Assembly (NCBI RefSeq): GCF_000814845.2
Contig: NZ_CP010431.2
Location: forward strand, 1,922,001 to 1,986,000
Direction: 5' to 3'
DNA: 64,000 nucleotides
Source: Pandoraea sputorum
GTDB taxonomy: Bacteria > Pseudomonadota > Gammaproteobacteria > Burkholderiales > Burkholderiaceae
The notes below the pieces were generated by a model. That model saw only the letters and a list, made by a program, of their open reading frames with translations, did no database searches and was not told where the DNA came from. Made by a program: the position numbers and the translations under genes. Of the stretch, positions 26,025 to 34,190 are shown in pieces; the stretch's first letter is position 1, and every line of letters starts with the position of its first letter.

Positions 26025-28265
26025 TTACCAGCTGTACTTCGCCGTCCCGAGAATCGTGCGACGTGCACCGTAGGCGCACTGGGAGGTCGTCACACACACG
26101 ACGTACGTCTTGTCGAAGATGTTGCTGCCGTCGAGCTGGAAGCGCCAGTGCTTGTCCAACTGGTAGTGCAGGCCCAGGTCGACCAGCGTGCGCGACGGCG
26201 CTTGTCCGGCGGTGTTGGTCGCGTCGATGAAGGTCGGTCCGACGTAACGAATCCCGCCGTTAAAGCCGAAGCCTTTGAGTACGCCGGCGTGGAACGTGTA
26301 GTCGGCCCACAGCGCGGCGGCCGTGCGCGGTTGCTGCGGCGGGACCTTGCCCAGAAGGGTCGGGTCGGTGGTCTTCGAGTTGGTGATGTTCGTGTTCGTG
26401 TACGAGCCGATCACCTTCAGGTTGTCAGTGACCTCGCCGACTGCTTCGAGTTCGAAGCCCTTCGAGTGCTGCTCGCCTGTCGTGATCGAGAACGCCGTGT
26501 TGGCCGGGTCGGGCGTGAGCACGTTCGTCATGCGGATGTCGAACAACGACAGCGTGACGAAGCTGTTGTAGCCCTTGGGCTGGTACTTCACGCCGACTTC
26601 ATACTGCTTGCCCTTCGACGGATTGAACTGGTTGCCGAAGCGGTCCACACCAACGTTCGGCTGGAACGACTCGGAGTAGCTGAAGTACGGTGCCAGCCCC
26701 ATGTCGAACAGATACGTCAGGCCAGCACGATAGGTCGCCTGCTGATCCGCCTGATTCGACGAGCGGTTCGTCAGCCGGTTGTAGACGTTCTGTGCCACCC
26801 AGTCCTGACGCACGCCCAGCGTGAGCAACCACTTCTCGTACTTGATCTGATCCTGGAAGTAGAGACCGCCTTGCGTGAAGCGCGAATCGGAGTCCGCTGC
26901 CTGACGCGTCAGACCGAACACGGCTGCGCCGTAGTTGGGCGAGAAGATGTCGAGCTGGTTCGATGCGCTCGCCACGCCCTGACGCATGCTGCGATGCTCG
27001 TTGTAGTAGTAATAGTCGAAGCCGAACAGCGCCACGTGCGAGAGCGGACCGGTGGTGAATTTCGTCTGCAACTGGTTATCGATGGTGAGCACGTCCGTCT
27101 GACGATAGTCGGCAAACGGCAACCGGTTGATCAGTCGCGTGCTGCCCGGCGCGAAGCCGAGACCGTAGGCGTCCGTGTCGACCTTGTAGTCGAAGTACGA
27201 ATAGCGTGCGGCCTGCTTGAACGACACCTGATCGTTGAATCGGTGTTCGAGCTGATAACCGGCGAAAACCTGCTCGCGCTTGATGTTGTCGTAGTTCGGG
27301 TCGCCCACGAAGCGACCGACTGGAATCTGGCCGTTCGGGTTCGGCAGCACCGTGCCGGACGCGGGCAGGAACTGGCCGAAGCCGAGCTTGTCGCGCTGGT
27401 AGCTGGCTTCGAACGTGATCGTGGTCTTGTCCGTGGCCTTCCACGTGAGCGATGGCGCGATGTAGATGCGATCGTTCGGCGTGTAGTCGACCTGCGTGTT
27501 GCTGTCGCGGAACAGGCCGACGAGGCGGTAGAGCACCTTGCCGTCGGCGTCGAGCGGACCGCTGAAGTCGAAGGCCGCCTGCTTGTTCTTGAACGAACCG
27601 ACCGAGAGCTGAATTTCGTGAAGCGGGGTCTCCAGCGGCTTCTTCGTCACCATGTTGATCAGGCCGCCGGGCGTGTTCTGCCCGTAAAGCACCGATGACG
27701 GTCCGCGCAGGATCTCGATGCGCTCAAGACCGTACGGATCGAGCTGGAATTCGGTCGCCGATTGCAGACGCGTGCCGTCCATGAACAGGCCCAGCGTGGA
27801 CGCCGAGAAGCCCCGGATGTTGATCCAGTCGAAGCGGGTCTCGAAGCCCGCGTTGTCCGGGAGTACACCGGCGCTGTAACGCATGGCCTGACTGACCGAC
27901 TGCGCGCCCAGATCCTGAATCATTTCCTTTGGAATAACCGACACCGACTGCGGATTCTCGATGAGCGGGGTATCCGTCTTGGTGCCCGTGGTACTGCGCT
28001 TGGCCACGATGCCATCGACCGGCCCTGCGCCGTTCTCCGGCGCGCGCTCGGCGCTCACCTGCGTGGGCGAGAGTGCGACGTCCCCCTGCTGGCTGGTGGT
28101 CTGCGCCCACGCGCCGTGGGAGAAAGCCAGCGGCGCGAAGGCAAGGCTTGCGGCCAGCGCGATATGACGATGGATCGGGCGGATCGGGCGGATCGGGCGG
28201 ATCGGGCGATGGATCGATTGCAGGCGACTGGCCCCCCGGCCACGTGCGCTCCCGTAGTGCTTCAT
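26025..28265 (-). CDS. TonB-dependent ferric-siderophore receptor
   Basis: A 746-residue outer-membrane receptor, presumably for the lipopeptide siderophore made next door. It has an N-terminal signal peptide ending in GAWAQ. A plug domain follows, with SVSVIPKEMI, INIRGF and LRGPSSVLYGQNTPGG motifs (about 95-220). The rest is a 22-strand-type barrel ending in aromatic Trp, as expected for BAM-assembled proteins. Length and motifs fit the FhuA/FpvA class without an N-terminal signalling domain, so it should not itself signal to an anti-sigma factor. AGGAG at 28273-28277 supports the start. A TAAAT-N16-CGT box lies 83 bp upstream of the start codon. The signal peptide is preceded by an unusual (Arg-Pro-Ile)n tract encoded by a 9-bp tandem repeat. 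Confidence 0.93.
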   Translation of the reverse strand: MKHYGSARGRGASRLQSIHRPIRPIRPIRPIHRHIALAASLAFAPLAFSHGAWAQTTSQQGDVALSPTQVSAERAPENGAGPVDGIVAKRSTTGTKTDTPLIENPQSVSVIPKEMIQDLGAQSVSQAMRYSAGVLPDNAGFETRFDWINIRGFSASTLGLFMDGTRLQSATEFQLDPYGLERIEILRGPSSVLYGQNTPGGLINMVTKKPLETPLHEIQLSVGSFKNKQAAFDFSGPLDADGKVLYRLVGLFRDSNTQVDYTPNDRIYIAPSLTWKATDKTTITFEASYQRDKLGFGQFLPASGTVLPNPNGQIPVGRFVGDPNYDNIKREQVFAGYQLEHRFNDQVSFKQAARYSYFDYKVDTDAYGLGFAPGSTRLINRLPFADYRQTDVLTIDNQLQTKFTTGPLSHVALFGFDYYYYNEHRSMRQGVASASNQLDIFSPNYGAAVFGLTRQAADSDSRFTQGGLYFQDQIKYEKWLLTLGVRQDWVAQNVYNRLTNRSSNQADQQATYRAGLTYLFDMGLAPYFSYSESFQPNVGVDRFGNQFNPSKGKQYEVGVKYQPKGYNSFVTLSLFDIRMTNVLTPDPANTAFSITTGEQHSKGFELEAVGEVTDNLKVIGSYTNTNITNSKTTDPTLLGKVPPQQPRTAAALWADYTFHAGVLKGFGFNGGIRYVGPTFIDATNTAGQAPSRTLVDLGLHYQLDKHWRFQLDGSNIFDKTYVVCVTTSQCAYGARRTILGTAKYSW
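28173..28208. repeat. 9-bp tandem repeat (4 copies) in the receptor's signal-peptide region
   Basis: Four exact copies of GATCGGGCG run head to tail inside the receptor gene. On the coding strand they give repeated Arg-Pro-Ile triplets in the positively charged n-region of the signal peptide. Because 9 bp is a whole number of codons, copy-number change would lengthen or shorten the n-region without a frameshift. Confidence 0.9.
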
Positions 28266-28347
28266 CTAAGAACTCCTAGGTTTTTATCGACGACTGAGGC
28301 GACGTGCGCACTCGAATCCCCGGGCGACGACACCTATCGAGTAGTGG

Positions 28348-28371
28348 ACGAACCAACCTGCCGGATATTTA
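28348..28371 (-). promoter_or_regulatory. OrbS/PvdS-type iron-starvation promoter for the receptor
   Basis: On the minus strand, TAAAT (28371-28367), 16 bases, then CGT (28350-28348), followed by C. This is exactly the spacing of the Pseudomonas iron-starvation box and also fits TAAA-N17-CGTC of Burkholderia OrbS promoters. It lies in the 140 bp between the acylase stop and the receptor start. Two further boxes of the same form stand at 31058-31082 and 31091-31115. Confidence 0.75.
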
Positions 28372-28405
28372 GGGGGGCCATCATCGGCCCGTCATATGAG
28401 CTGCC

Positions 28406-31054
28406 TCATTGCGATAAATGCAGCACGCTGACGGTGGCCGCTGCAACGTCGGCCTCGGTGAACGGCGCGGCCTGCCAGCGTTTGTCGGCCCACGCTTGCA
28501 GGGCGGTCGCGTTGCGCGGATCGGCGCGGTCGTCGGCGGGGCCGGAGGCGTCGAGGGTGGCGGCTGCGACGCGTCGCGCCGGGTCGTCCGGGAACGAGAC
28601 GACCTGGAGATACGTGTCGCCGCGCGGCGCCGTGTCCATGCCATAGCGGTCGGTGCCCATGCGGGCGTCGGCGCACATGATCGAGAAGTAGCCCGCGATG
28701 TCGCAGCCGCCCGACAGGCCGATGCGACGTCCGCCGCGCGTGGCGAAGAGCGCTTCGTCGCGGCGGCTGTCGAGTGCCAGTCCCATGCGCTTCATCTCCA
28801 GCACGGCCTCGCCCAACGCCTGAGCGAGCGATGCGCTGTCCCCGGCGAGACCGGCGGGCGACGTGACGGGGTGCGTTGCATCGAACGGGGCGGCAAACGC
28901 CCGGCGGCCGGTGGCATCGACGCCTGCGAGCCGGATCCAGACGGCATCCCACAAGTTCGCGCCCCGGGCGCTGCGCTCGCCCGTGCCGTCCCACGCGGCC
29001 AGCACGCGACAGGCGGGCGCGAGATCGACGGTTTGCGGCGACTTCAGCGGTTTTCCGTCGACGGGGTCTTGCGTGATTCGCACGTCGAAGCGTTTGTCTT
29101 TGCGCTCGACGGCTGACGGGCAAACCCGCGCGAGGAGCGACTTGCGGGTGAGGTCGGCGGACAAGGGGGTGGCGCGCAGCACGGATTCGCGTACGGCCTG
29201 CGTCGTGACCGGAGCGGCGGCGCGCAAGGCGGCGATGCGTTGCAGGCCCGAGCGGCTGCGCAGCGAGAGCGGCGCGTCGCTTTGGCCGAGCACACTGCTT
29301 AGATGGGCGAGGGGCGCATCCGGCGCGGCCAGCCACGCGCTGTCGTTCATGTTGGCGACGACCGTGTCGCTCATGATGTCCGGCATCTCCCGGCGGCCGA
29401 GCGTGCCGGGTAACGGGCTGTCCGGCGCGGTTTGCCATGCGCAGGCGCTGCGGCTGCCGTCGAGCACAGGCAGGCCCGGCGCGGCCTTCGCGAAGGCCAG
29501 CCCTGCGGGCTTTGCGGTGCACGCGGCCAACAACGTGTCCGGCACGCCCGGCACCGGGCCGATGTCGCCGAACCACACGCGCGGGTCGCGTCGGCCGATG
29601 GCCAAGGTGTTGACCCACGGATTGGCCGCATCGGTGCGCATGCCGGACGCCAACGCATCGAGCGAGTCGGCCTGCGCCATGCGCAGATAATGCTCGAGCA
29701 AGCCGAAGTTGTTTGCGTTGGCGTCGCGCAGGACCAGTGCCTGACGCGTGGTCCAGCCGAGCGCGGGGGACATGGCCGAGAGATTGACGACCGGCCCGTC
29801 GGCCGTGCGATACAGCGTTCGTGAGACGCTCGACGTCTTGCCTTGGGCGTCGCGCACGGGGACGGTCACGGACACGCGCTGCATGGCTTCGGTTCGGCCG
29901 TCGATCCGGTAGCGGGTCGGGTCGGCCGGATCGAGCGTGAGGGCGATCAGACCGAAGCGTCGGGCACTCGATACCGTATGCGTCCAGGCGACGTCCTGTG
30001 TGAAGCCGATCATGATGAACGGCGCGCCGAGCATGCCGACGCCGGAGATGTCGAGCTGGCCGGGGATCGTGAGATGCGCAGGGTACAGCCGGTCGGGGCC
30101 CTCCCAGTACCAGTGCGGGCTGCCGTACAGGATCGGCTGACCGTCGGCACTCAGTGACGCCCCGAAGGCAAACGCGTTGCTGCCGACGCCCGCATCGTTG
30201 ATCGACGCCAGCGATGTCGCGGGCACTACGGCTGGCACTACGGCTGGTACTGCGGCGGGCAACGATGTCGCGACCTTGCGCGCCGGGCGTGATCGTCCAT
30301 TGATCGCCGCACTGGCCGACGGCGGACGGGCCGTCGCGATGGCGGCGATCTGCGTGGCGGCGCTCGCGGCGAGTGTGGCGGCATAGAGGCGGCGGTAGAC
30401 GTCGTCTTCCGTCACGGTGCCTAGCTGGCGCACCCAGTCGGCGTTGCGGCAGGCGGTGTGCTGAGCGGCGTCTGTGCCCGCGCGCACGTCTTTCAGGTAG
30501 CGAGTCACACCGGCTGCGAAGCCTTGCGCCAGTTCGCGTCCGCGCGGCGACTGGGTGGCGCGATACCGCTCGAGGGTGGCGGCATCGAACGTCAGACGGA
30601 AGAAGACGTCCGCATCCAGGTTGTTCGGCTGGCCGAAGGTCGCACGCCGGGCAACGCGACCGTCCGCCCCGAAGGCCAGCGAACGTTCGCCACGAAAGGT
30701 CACGATGCTCTCGGCGAGTGTGCAGAGATTGTCCTGTGCCTGCGCGTAACCGAAGCCATAACCGAGGCTGCCCCAGTTGGCCGCGCGGACATGGGCGGTG
30801 CCGTCGGTCGTGCGACGCAAGTCGGCGTTGTAATGCGCGGTAATCGACGGGGCGCGGGATTCCGTGGATTGGGGCGCTTCGGCGACCCGATCCGTCGGGG
30901 GCCGGGGTGAAGTGCATGCTGCAAGGCACAGGGCGACGACGACCAGTCCGGTCCGTACGGGGATTGGCGATGTCGGCGGGGAAGGCAGATCAGGTAAGGC
31001 GGGGCGGGCAGACGGGGCAAGAAGCAGGCGCGACGGCCGGGGCGATCGGGACAT
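28406..31054 (-). CDS. PvdQ-like Ntn-hydrolase acylase, probable lipoprotein
   Basis: An 882-residue penicillin/acylhomoserine-lactone acylase family protein. I placed the start at 31054 because a lipoprotein signal follows (hydrophobic LVVVALCLAAC, lipobox Cys). The open frame reaches 31291, but that would put about 80 residues before the signal. WGSLGYGFGYAQAQDN marks the alpha chain. The autocatalytic nucleophile is Ser292 in VGSNAFAFG, which becomes the N-terminus of the beta chain. A Pro-Val-Ala-rich repeat just before this site lies in the expected spacer. PvdQ removes the fatty acid from acylated pyoverdine precursors in the periplasm. Here the enzyme sits beside a lipopeptide siderophore NRPS and has its own iron-starvation box, so trimming the siderophore acyl chain is likely. 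Quorum-signal hydrolysis is the alternative. It is longer than PvdQ (about 760 residues). Confidence 0.88.
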   Translation of the reverse strand: MSRSPRPSRLLLAPSARPALPDLPSPPTSPIPVRTGLVVVALCLAACTSPRPPTDRVAEAPQSTESRAPSITAHYNADLRRTTDGTAHVRAANWGSLGYGFGYAQAQDNLCTLAESIVTFRGERSLAFGADGRVARRATFGQPNNLDADVFFRLTFDAATLERYRATQSPRGRELAQGFAAGVTRYLKDVRAGTDAAQHTACRNADWVRQLGTVTEDDVYRRLYAATLAASAATQIAAIATARPPSASAAINGRSRPARKVATSLPAAVPAVVPAVVPATSLASINDAGVGSNAFAFGASLSADGQPILYGSPHWYWEGPDRLYPAHLTIPGQLDISGVGMLGAPFIMIGFTQDVAWTHTVSSARRFGLIALTLDPADPTRYRIDGRTEAMQRVSVTVPVRDAQGKTSSVSRTLYRTADGPVVNLSAMSPALGWTTRQALVLRDANANNFGLLEHYLRMAQADSLDALASGMRTDAANPWVNTLAIGRRDPRVWFGDIGPVPGVPDTLLAACTAKPAGLAFAKAAPGLPVLDGSRSACAWQTAPDSPLPGTLGRREMPDIMSDTVVANMNDSAWLAAPDAPLAHLSSVLGQSDAPLSLRSRSGLQRIAALRAAAPVTTQAVRESVLRATPLSADLTRKSLLARVCPSAVERKDKRFDVRITQDPVDGKPLKSPQTVDLAPACRVLAAWDGTGERSARGANLWDAVWIRLAGVDATGRRAFAAPFDATHPVTSPAGLAGDSASLAQALGEAVLEMKRMGLALDSRRDEALFATRGGRRIGLSGGCDIAGYFSIMCADARMGTDRYGMDTAPRGDTYLQVVSFPDDPARRVAAATLDASGPADDRADPRNATALQAWADKRWQAAPFTEADVAAATVSVLHLSQ
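30222..30257. repeat. 12-bp tandem repeat (about 3 copies) in the acylase spacer
   Basis: Two exact copies of GGCACTACGGCT and one diverged copy run inside the acylase gene, giving a repeated Val-Pro-Ala tract. The tract lies 14-25 residues before the Ser292 cleavage point, in the linker that related enzymes excise during maturation, so length change should be tolerated. Confidence 0.8.
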
Positions 31055-31057
31055 GGG

Positions 31058-31082
31058 TAAATATGCCGGTTGGTGACACGTC
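31058..31082 (+). promoter_or_regulatory. OrbS/PvdS-type iron-starvation promoter for the siderophore importer
   Basis: TAAAT (31058-31062), 16 bases, CGTC (31079-31082) on the plus strand. It starts 4 bases outside the acylase start codon and points at the ABC transporter genes 70-125 bp downstream. Element sequences and spacing match the receptor box. Confidence 0.72.
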
Positions 31083-31090
31083 TTTTGAGC

Positions 31091-31115
31091 GACGAACCAC
31101 CACTTCCGGAGTTTA
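31091..31115 (-). promoter_or_regulatory. OrbS/PvdS-type iron-starvation promoter for the acylase
   Basis: On the minus strand, TAAA (31115-31112), 17 bases, CGTC (31094-31091), 37 bp upstream of the chosen acylase start. The spacer ends in GGTGGTT, like GGTTGGTT in the receptor box. It lies back to back with the importer promoter, with their -10 elements only 8 bp apart, so the transcripts overlap at their 5' ends. Confidence 0.65.
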
Positions 31116-31205
31116 GGCGGCGCGCGCTCACGCCGACCGTCGAGACGACTGGTGCCCGATACCCGTATTTCCACCGGTCCAGCAGCCGCCAGACCGGCAT
31201 TCAAC

Positions 31206-32072
31206 ATGACCGAATCTCTGACGCCTGCCGCAGGCGCATCGTTGCGCGCGCAAGGCCTTAATGTTGCCGTGGGGGCTCGCAATGTCCTCACTCAGGTCGA
31301 TGTGACCTTCGCCGCGGGCCGTGTGAGCGCGCTGTGCGGCCCGAACGGCTGCGGCAAGAGCACGCTGCTGCGCACGCTGGGCGGCCTGCTCAAACCCGTG
31401 TCCGGGCGCGTTTGGCTCGACGACACGCCGCTCGACTCGCTGCGTGCGCGCGAGCGTGCGCGTCGCATCGCGTTGCTCGCGCAGACGCCCGGTATGCCGT
31501 TCGGCATGACCGTCGCCGAACTCGTCGCTTGCGGCCGCTATAGCCACACCGGCATGGGTGGGCGCCTCGGCGAACGCGACAACCTTGCCATCGAGCGCGC
31601 GCTGCATCTCATGGAACTGGAAAAGTTGTGCACGCGTGATGTCACAGCATTGTCCGGCGGTGAGCGTCAGCGCGCTTTCATCGCCATGGCGCTGGCGCAG
31701 GAGGGCAACGTGCTGTTGCTCGACGAGCCGACGACGTATCTCGATGTGCGTCACCAGATCGACATCCTCGCGCGCATTCGCGAACTCAATCGCGAGACGG
31801 GGATGACGGTGGTCTGGGTGCTGCACGATCTGAATCAGGCCGCCGCCTTCTCCGACGCCATGCTGCTCATGCGCGACGGCAAGCTCGTCTTCTCGGGCAC
31901 GCCCGACGAGACGATGGACCCGGACCGTCTGATGGCGGTGTTCGCCACGCCGATGCAACGCATCGACTTTCAGGGCTTGCCGATGTGCTTGCCGGTGCTG
32001 GCCGGGCAGGGGGGCATAGTGATGTACGGAAACCGGTTGAGGTCGGTAGTTCGACCGTCCCGAATGGATTGA
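31206..32072 (+). CDS. Ferric-siderophore ABC transporter, ATP-binding protein (FecE/FhuC type)
   Basis: A 288-residue inner-membrane-associated ATPase that powers siderophore import. Walker A is GPNGCGKST, the signature is LSGGERQRAF, and Walker B is VLLLDEPTTYLD with a downstream H-loop (LHDLNQ). I chose the ATG at 31206; an in-frame GTG at 31152 would add 18 residues without homology. The gene is followed after 3 bp by the permease gene and then by the binding protein gene, forming an importer operon under the iron-starvation box at 31058-31082. Confidence 0.92.
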   Translation: MTESLTPAAGASLRAQGLNVAVGARNVLTQVDVTFAAGRVSALCGPNGCGKSTLLRTLGGLLKPVSGRVWLDDTPLDSLRARERARRIALLAQTPGMPFGMTVAELVACGRYSHTGMGGRLGERDNLAIERALHLMELEKLCTRDVTALSGGERQRAFIAMALAQEGNVLLLDEPTTYLDVRHQIDILARIRELNRETGMTVVWVLHDLNQAAAFSDAMLLMRDGKLVFSGTPDETMDPDRLMAVFATPMQRIDFQGLPMCLPVLAGQGGIVMYGNRLRSVVRPSRMD

Positions 32073-32075
32073 ACG

Positions 32076-34190
32076 GTGGCCGACATGGCAACTGAGCGTA
32101 CGGTGGGGACGTTGGCCCTCGCGCGACGCCTCACGGTGCCCGCGCAGGCCGCACCGCGCCAGTACGCGCGCCGCACACGCGCGTTGCTGGGCGGATGGCT
32201 GGCCCTCGCGCTCGCCATCGTCGTGCACGCGCTTGCGAACGACGCATGGCCGGGGGCTGGCACGGTCGCTCAGGCGATGCACGGCGGGCTAAGCGGCATG
32301 AATAGCGACGCCACGCTCGGCTGGTTGCTGTTCGTGGATGCATGGATGCCACAGATTCGCGCCGGACTTGCTGCTGGCGCATGCCTTGGACTGGCCGGTG
32401 CGTTGCTCCAGACCATTACACAGAATCCGCTCGCGTCCGGCGAATTGCTCGGCGTGTCGGCGGGCGCGCAGATGGGGTTGATCGTCGCGTTGCTCGTACC
32501 GGGCCTCGCCGTGCTGCCCATGATGCTGGCGGGCGGGGTGCTGGCGGCGCTGTTGACGTTCGCGCTCGCGGGCGGCACGCGCACGACACCGCTACGCCTC
32601 ACATTGGCCGGGGCGGCAAACGCGCTCGCACTCTCGGCGTTATGCATGGTCGCGCTGACGCTCTACACCCGTGCGGCCGTGGGCGTCGTGCAGTGGAGCA
32701 CGGGGTCGTTGCAGCAGTTCGGCAAACGGGGCGCGGATCAAGCGCTGTGGTTGCTGCTCCCGGCGGCCGTCGCCTTGCTGGCGTTGCTGCATCCGCTCGG
32801 ACTGGCGCGCTTCGGCGAAGCGCAGGCGTCGGCGTTGGGGCAGCGTGTCGGCGCGGTGCGTGTAGGGACGATTTTGCTAGCCGCCGCGCTGTCGGCGATT
32901 GCAATCGCGCTGGCGGGGCCGGTCGGCTTCGTCGGGCTGGCCGCACCCAATCTGGTGCGGCTGATGGGGGTTCACCGGCCCGCATGGCTGATTCCGCTCT
33001 CGGCGTTGTGGGGCGGCGCAATGCTCATCGTCACCGATGCCATGGCGCGCGCGCTGGTGACGTTCGGTGCGTTGCCGGTCGGTGTGATGAGCGCCGTCAT
33101 CGGTGCGCCCGTGCTGCTGCTGTTGCTTCGCTACGGCCTGCCCGCGAGCACTGCAGAGATGACGGCCCCGATGGCGGCTGGCCATCGTGCGTCGAACCGG
33201 AGACCGATGGCCATGATCGCGGCGCTGGTGGTCATCGCACTGGTCGCCGTCACCGGGCTGACACTGACGATGGGCGTGCTGTCGTGGCCGTCGGCATGGC
33301 AGTGGCGCGATGTGTTCGATCCGCACACGGCGGCAGGCATGCTGGTAGACCTTCGCTTACCGCGCAGTTTGATCGCGATGGGCGCTGGCGCATTGCTGGC
33401 GGGCAGTGGGGTGTTGCTTCAAGGGGCTTGCCGAAATCCGTTGGCCGGGCCGGAACTGCTGGGCGTGAATCAGGCGGCAGGGCTGGCGGTGCTTGCGCTG
33501 CTGCTGGTGTCGCCCGATGCCGCCGCACGTTGGTCGATGCCTGCCGCGTGGGCGGCAAGCGCAGGGGTGCTGGCGATTGTGCTCGGCGTCAACGCGCGCT
33601 GGGGCCTGGCACCAATGCGGGTGATCCTGACGGGCATGGCGCTGGCCGGTCTGCTCGCGGCGCTGGCGAACCTGCTGGTGCTGCAATTCCACGTGCATGC
33701 CACGCAGGCGCTGGTGTGGCTCGTCGGCAGCAGCTACGGGCAATCGTGGCACGGCGTGCGGGCGTTGCTGCCCTGGCTGGCGATCTGTCTTCCGCTCGCG
33801 GTGTATGCCGGGCGATGGCTCGACCTGCTGAGTCTCGGCGACGAGACGGCCGAGGCGCTGGGCGTGCCCGTCGTGCGTGCCCGACTCGGATTGCTGGTAC
33901 TCGCGAGTGCGATGGCTGCGGCTGCGGTGGCGACTGTCGGTCCAGTGGCATACGTCGGATTGATCGTTCCGAACGCGCTGAGATCGCTGCCGCTGACCGG
34001 CACGCGCGACCGTATCGTCACGGCTGCGTTGGCGGGGGCGTTGCTGCTCGGCGTGGCCGACTTGTTCGGCCGGACGTTGTTCGCCCCGCTCGATTTGCCG
34101 CTAGGCATCGTCACCGCTGCCGTCGGCACGCCGCTCTTCCTTTGGCTGCTCTCCCGCACTTTCCTGAGGTCGCATGCGCATGCTGGCTAA
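32076..34190 (+). CDS. Double-length siderophore permease (FhuB type)
   Basis: A 704-residue integral membrane protein made of two tandem FecCD permease units, as in FhuB; most family members are single units that dimerise. Unit 1 (about 40-345) has GALLQTITQNPLASGELLGVS and GPVGFVGLAAPN. Unit 2 (about 385-695) has GVLLQGACRNPLAGPELLGVN and GPVAYVGLIVPN. The GTG at 32076 is taken as start; an ATG at 32085 is equally possible. The 3' end overlaps the binding-protein gene by 17 bp, indicating translational coupling. Hydroxamate siderophore importers often use this fused form, which agrees with the acetyltransferase downstream. Confidence 0.92.
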   Translation: MADMATERTVGTLALARRLTVPAQAAPRQYARRTRALLGGWLALALAIVVHALANDAWPGAGTVAQAMHGGLSGMNSDATLGWLLFVDAWMPQIRAGLAAGACLGLAGALLQTITQNPLASGELLGVSAGAQMGLIVALLVPGLAVLPMMLAGGVLAALLTFALAGGTRTTPLRLTLAGAANALALSALCMVALTLYTRAAVGVVQWSTGSLQQFGKRGADQALWLLLPAAVALLALLHPLGLARFGEAQASALGQRVGAVRVGTILLAAALSAIAIALAGPVGFVGLAAPNLVRLMGVHRPAWLIPLSALWGGAMLIVTDAMARALVTFGALPVGVMSAVIGAPVLLLLLRYGLPASTAEMTAPMAAGHRASNRRPMAMIAALVVIALVAVTGLTLTMGVLSWPSAWQWRDVFDPHTAAGMLVDLRLPRSLIAMGAGALLAGSGVLLQGACRNPLAGPELLGVNQAAGLAVLALLLVSPDAAARWSMPAAWAASAGVLAIVLGVNARWGLAPMRVILTGMALAGLLAALANLLVLQFHVHATQALVWLVGSSYGQSWHGVRALLPWLAICLPLAVYAGRWLDLLSLGDETAEALGVPVVRARLGLLVLASAMAAAAVATVGPVAYVGLIVPNALRSLPLTGTRDRIVTAALAGALLLGVADLFGRTLFAPLDLPLGIVTAAVGTPLFLWLLSRTFLRSHAHAG

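Noticed and set aside
28173..28208. A CRISPR-like or mobile-element origin for the 9-bp repeats
   Set aside because: The units are contiguous with no spacers, only 36 bp long and inside a coding frame; simple slippage explains them.
28392..30929. An 845-codon frame on the same strand as the acylase in another register
   Set aside because: The acylase frame has the signal peptide, alpha-chain and GSN motifs; the alternative is Arg/Pro-rich with no domain.
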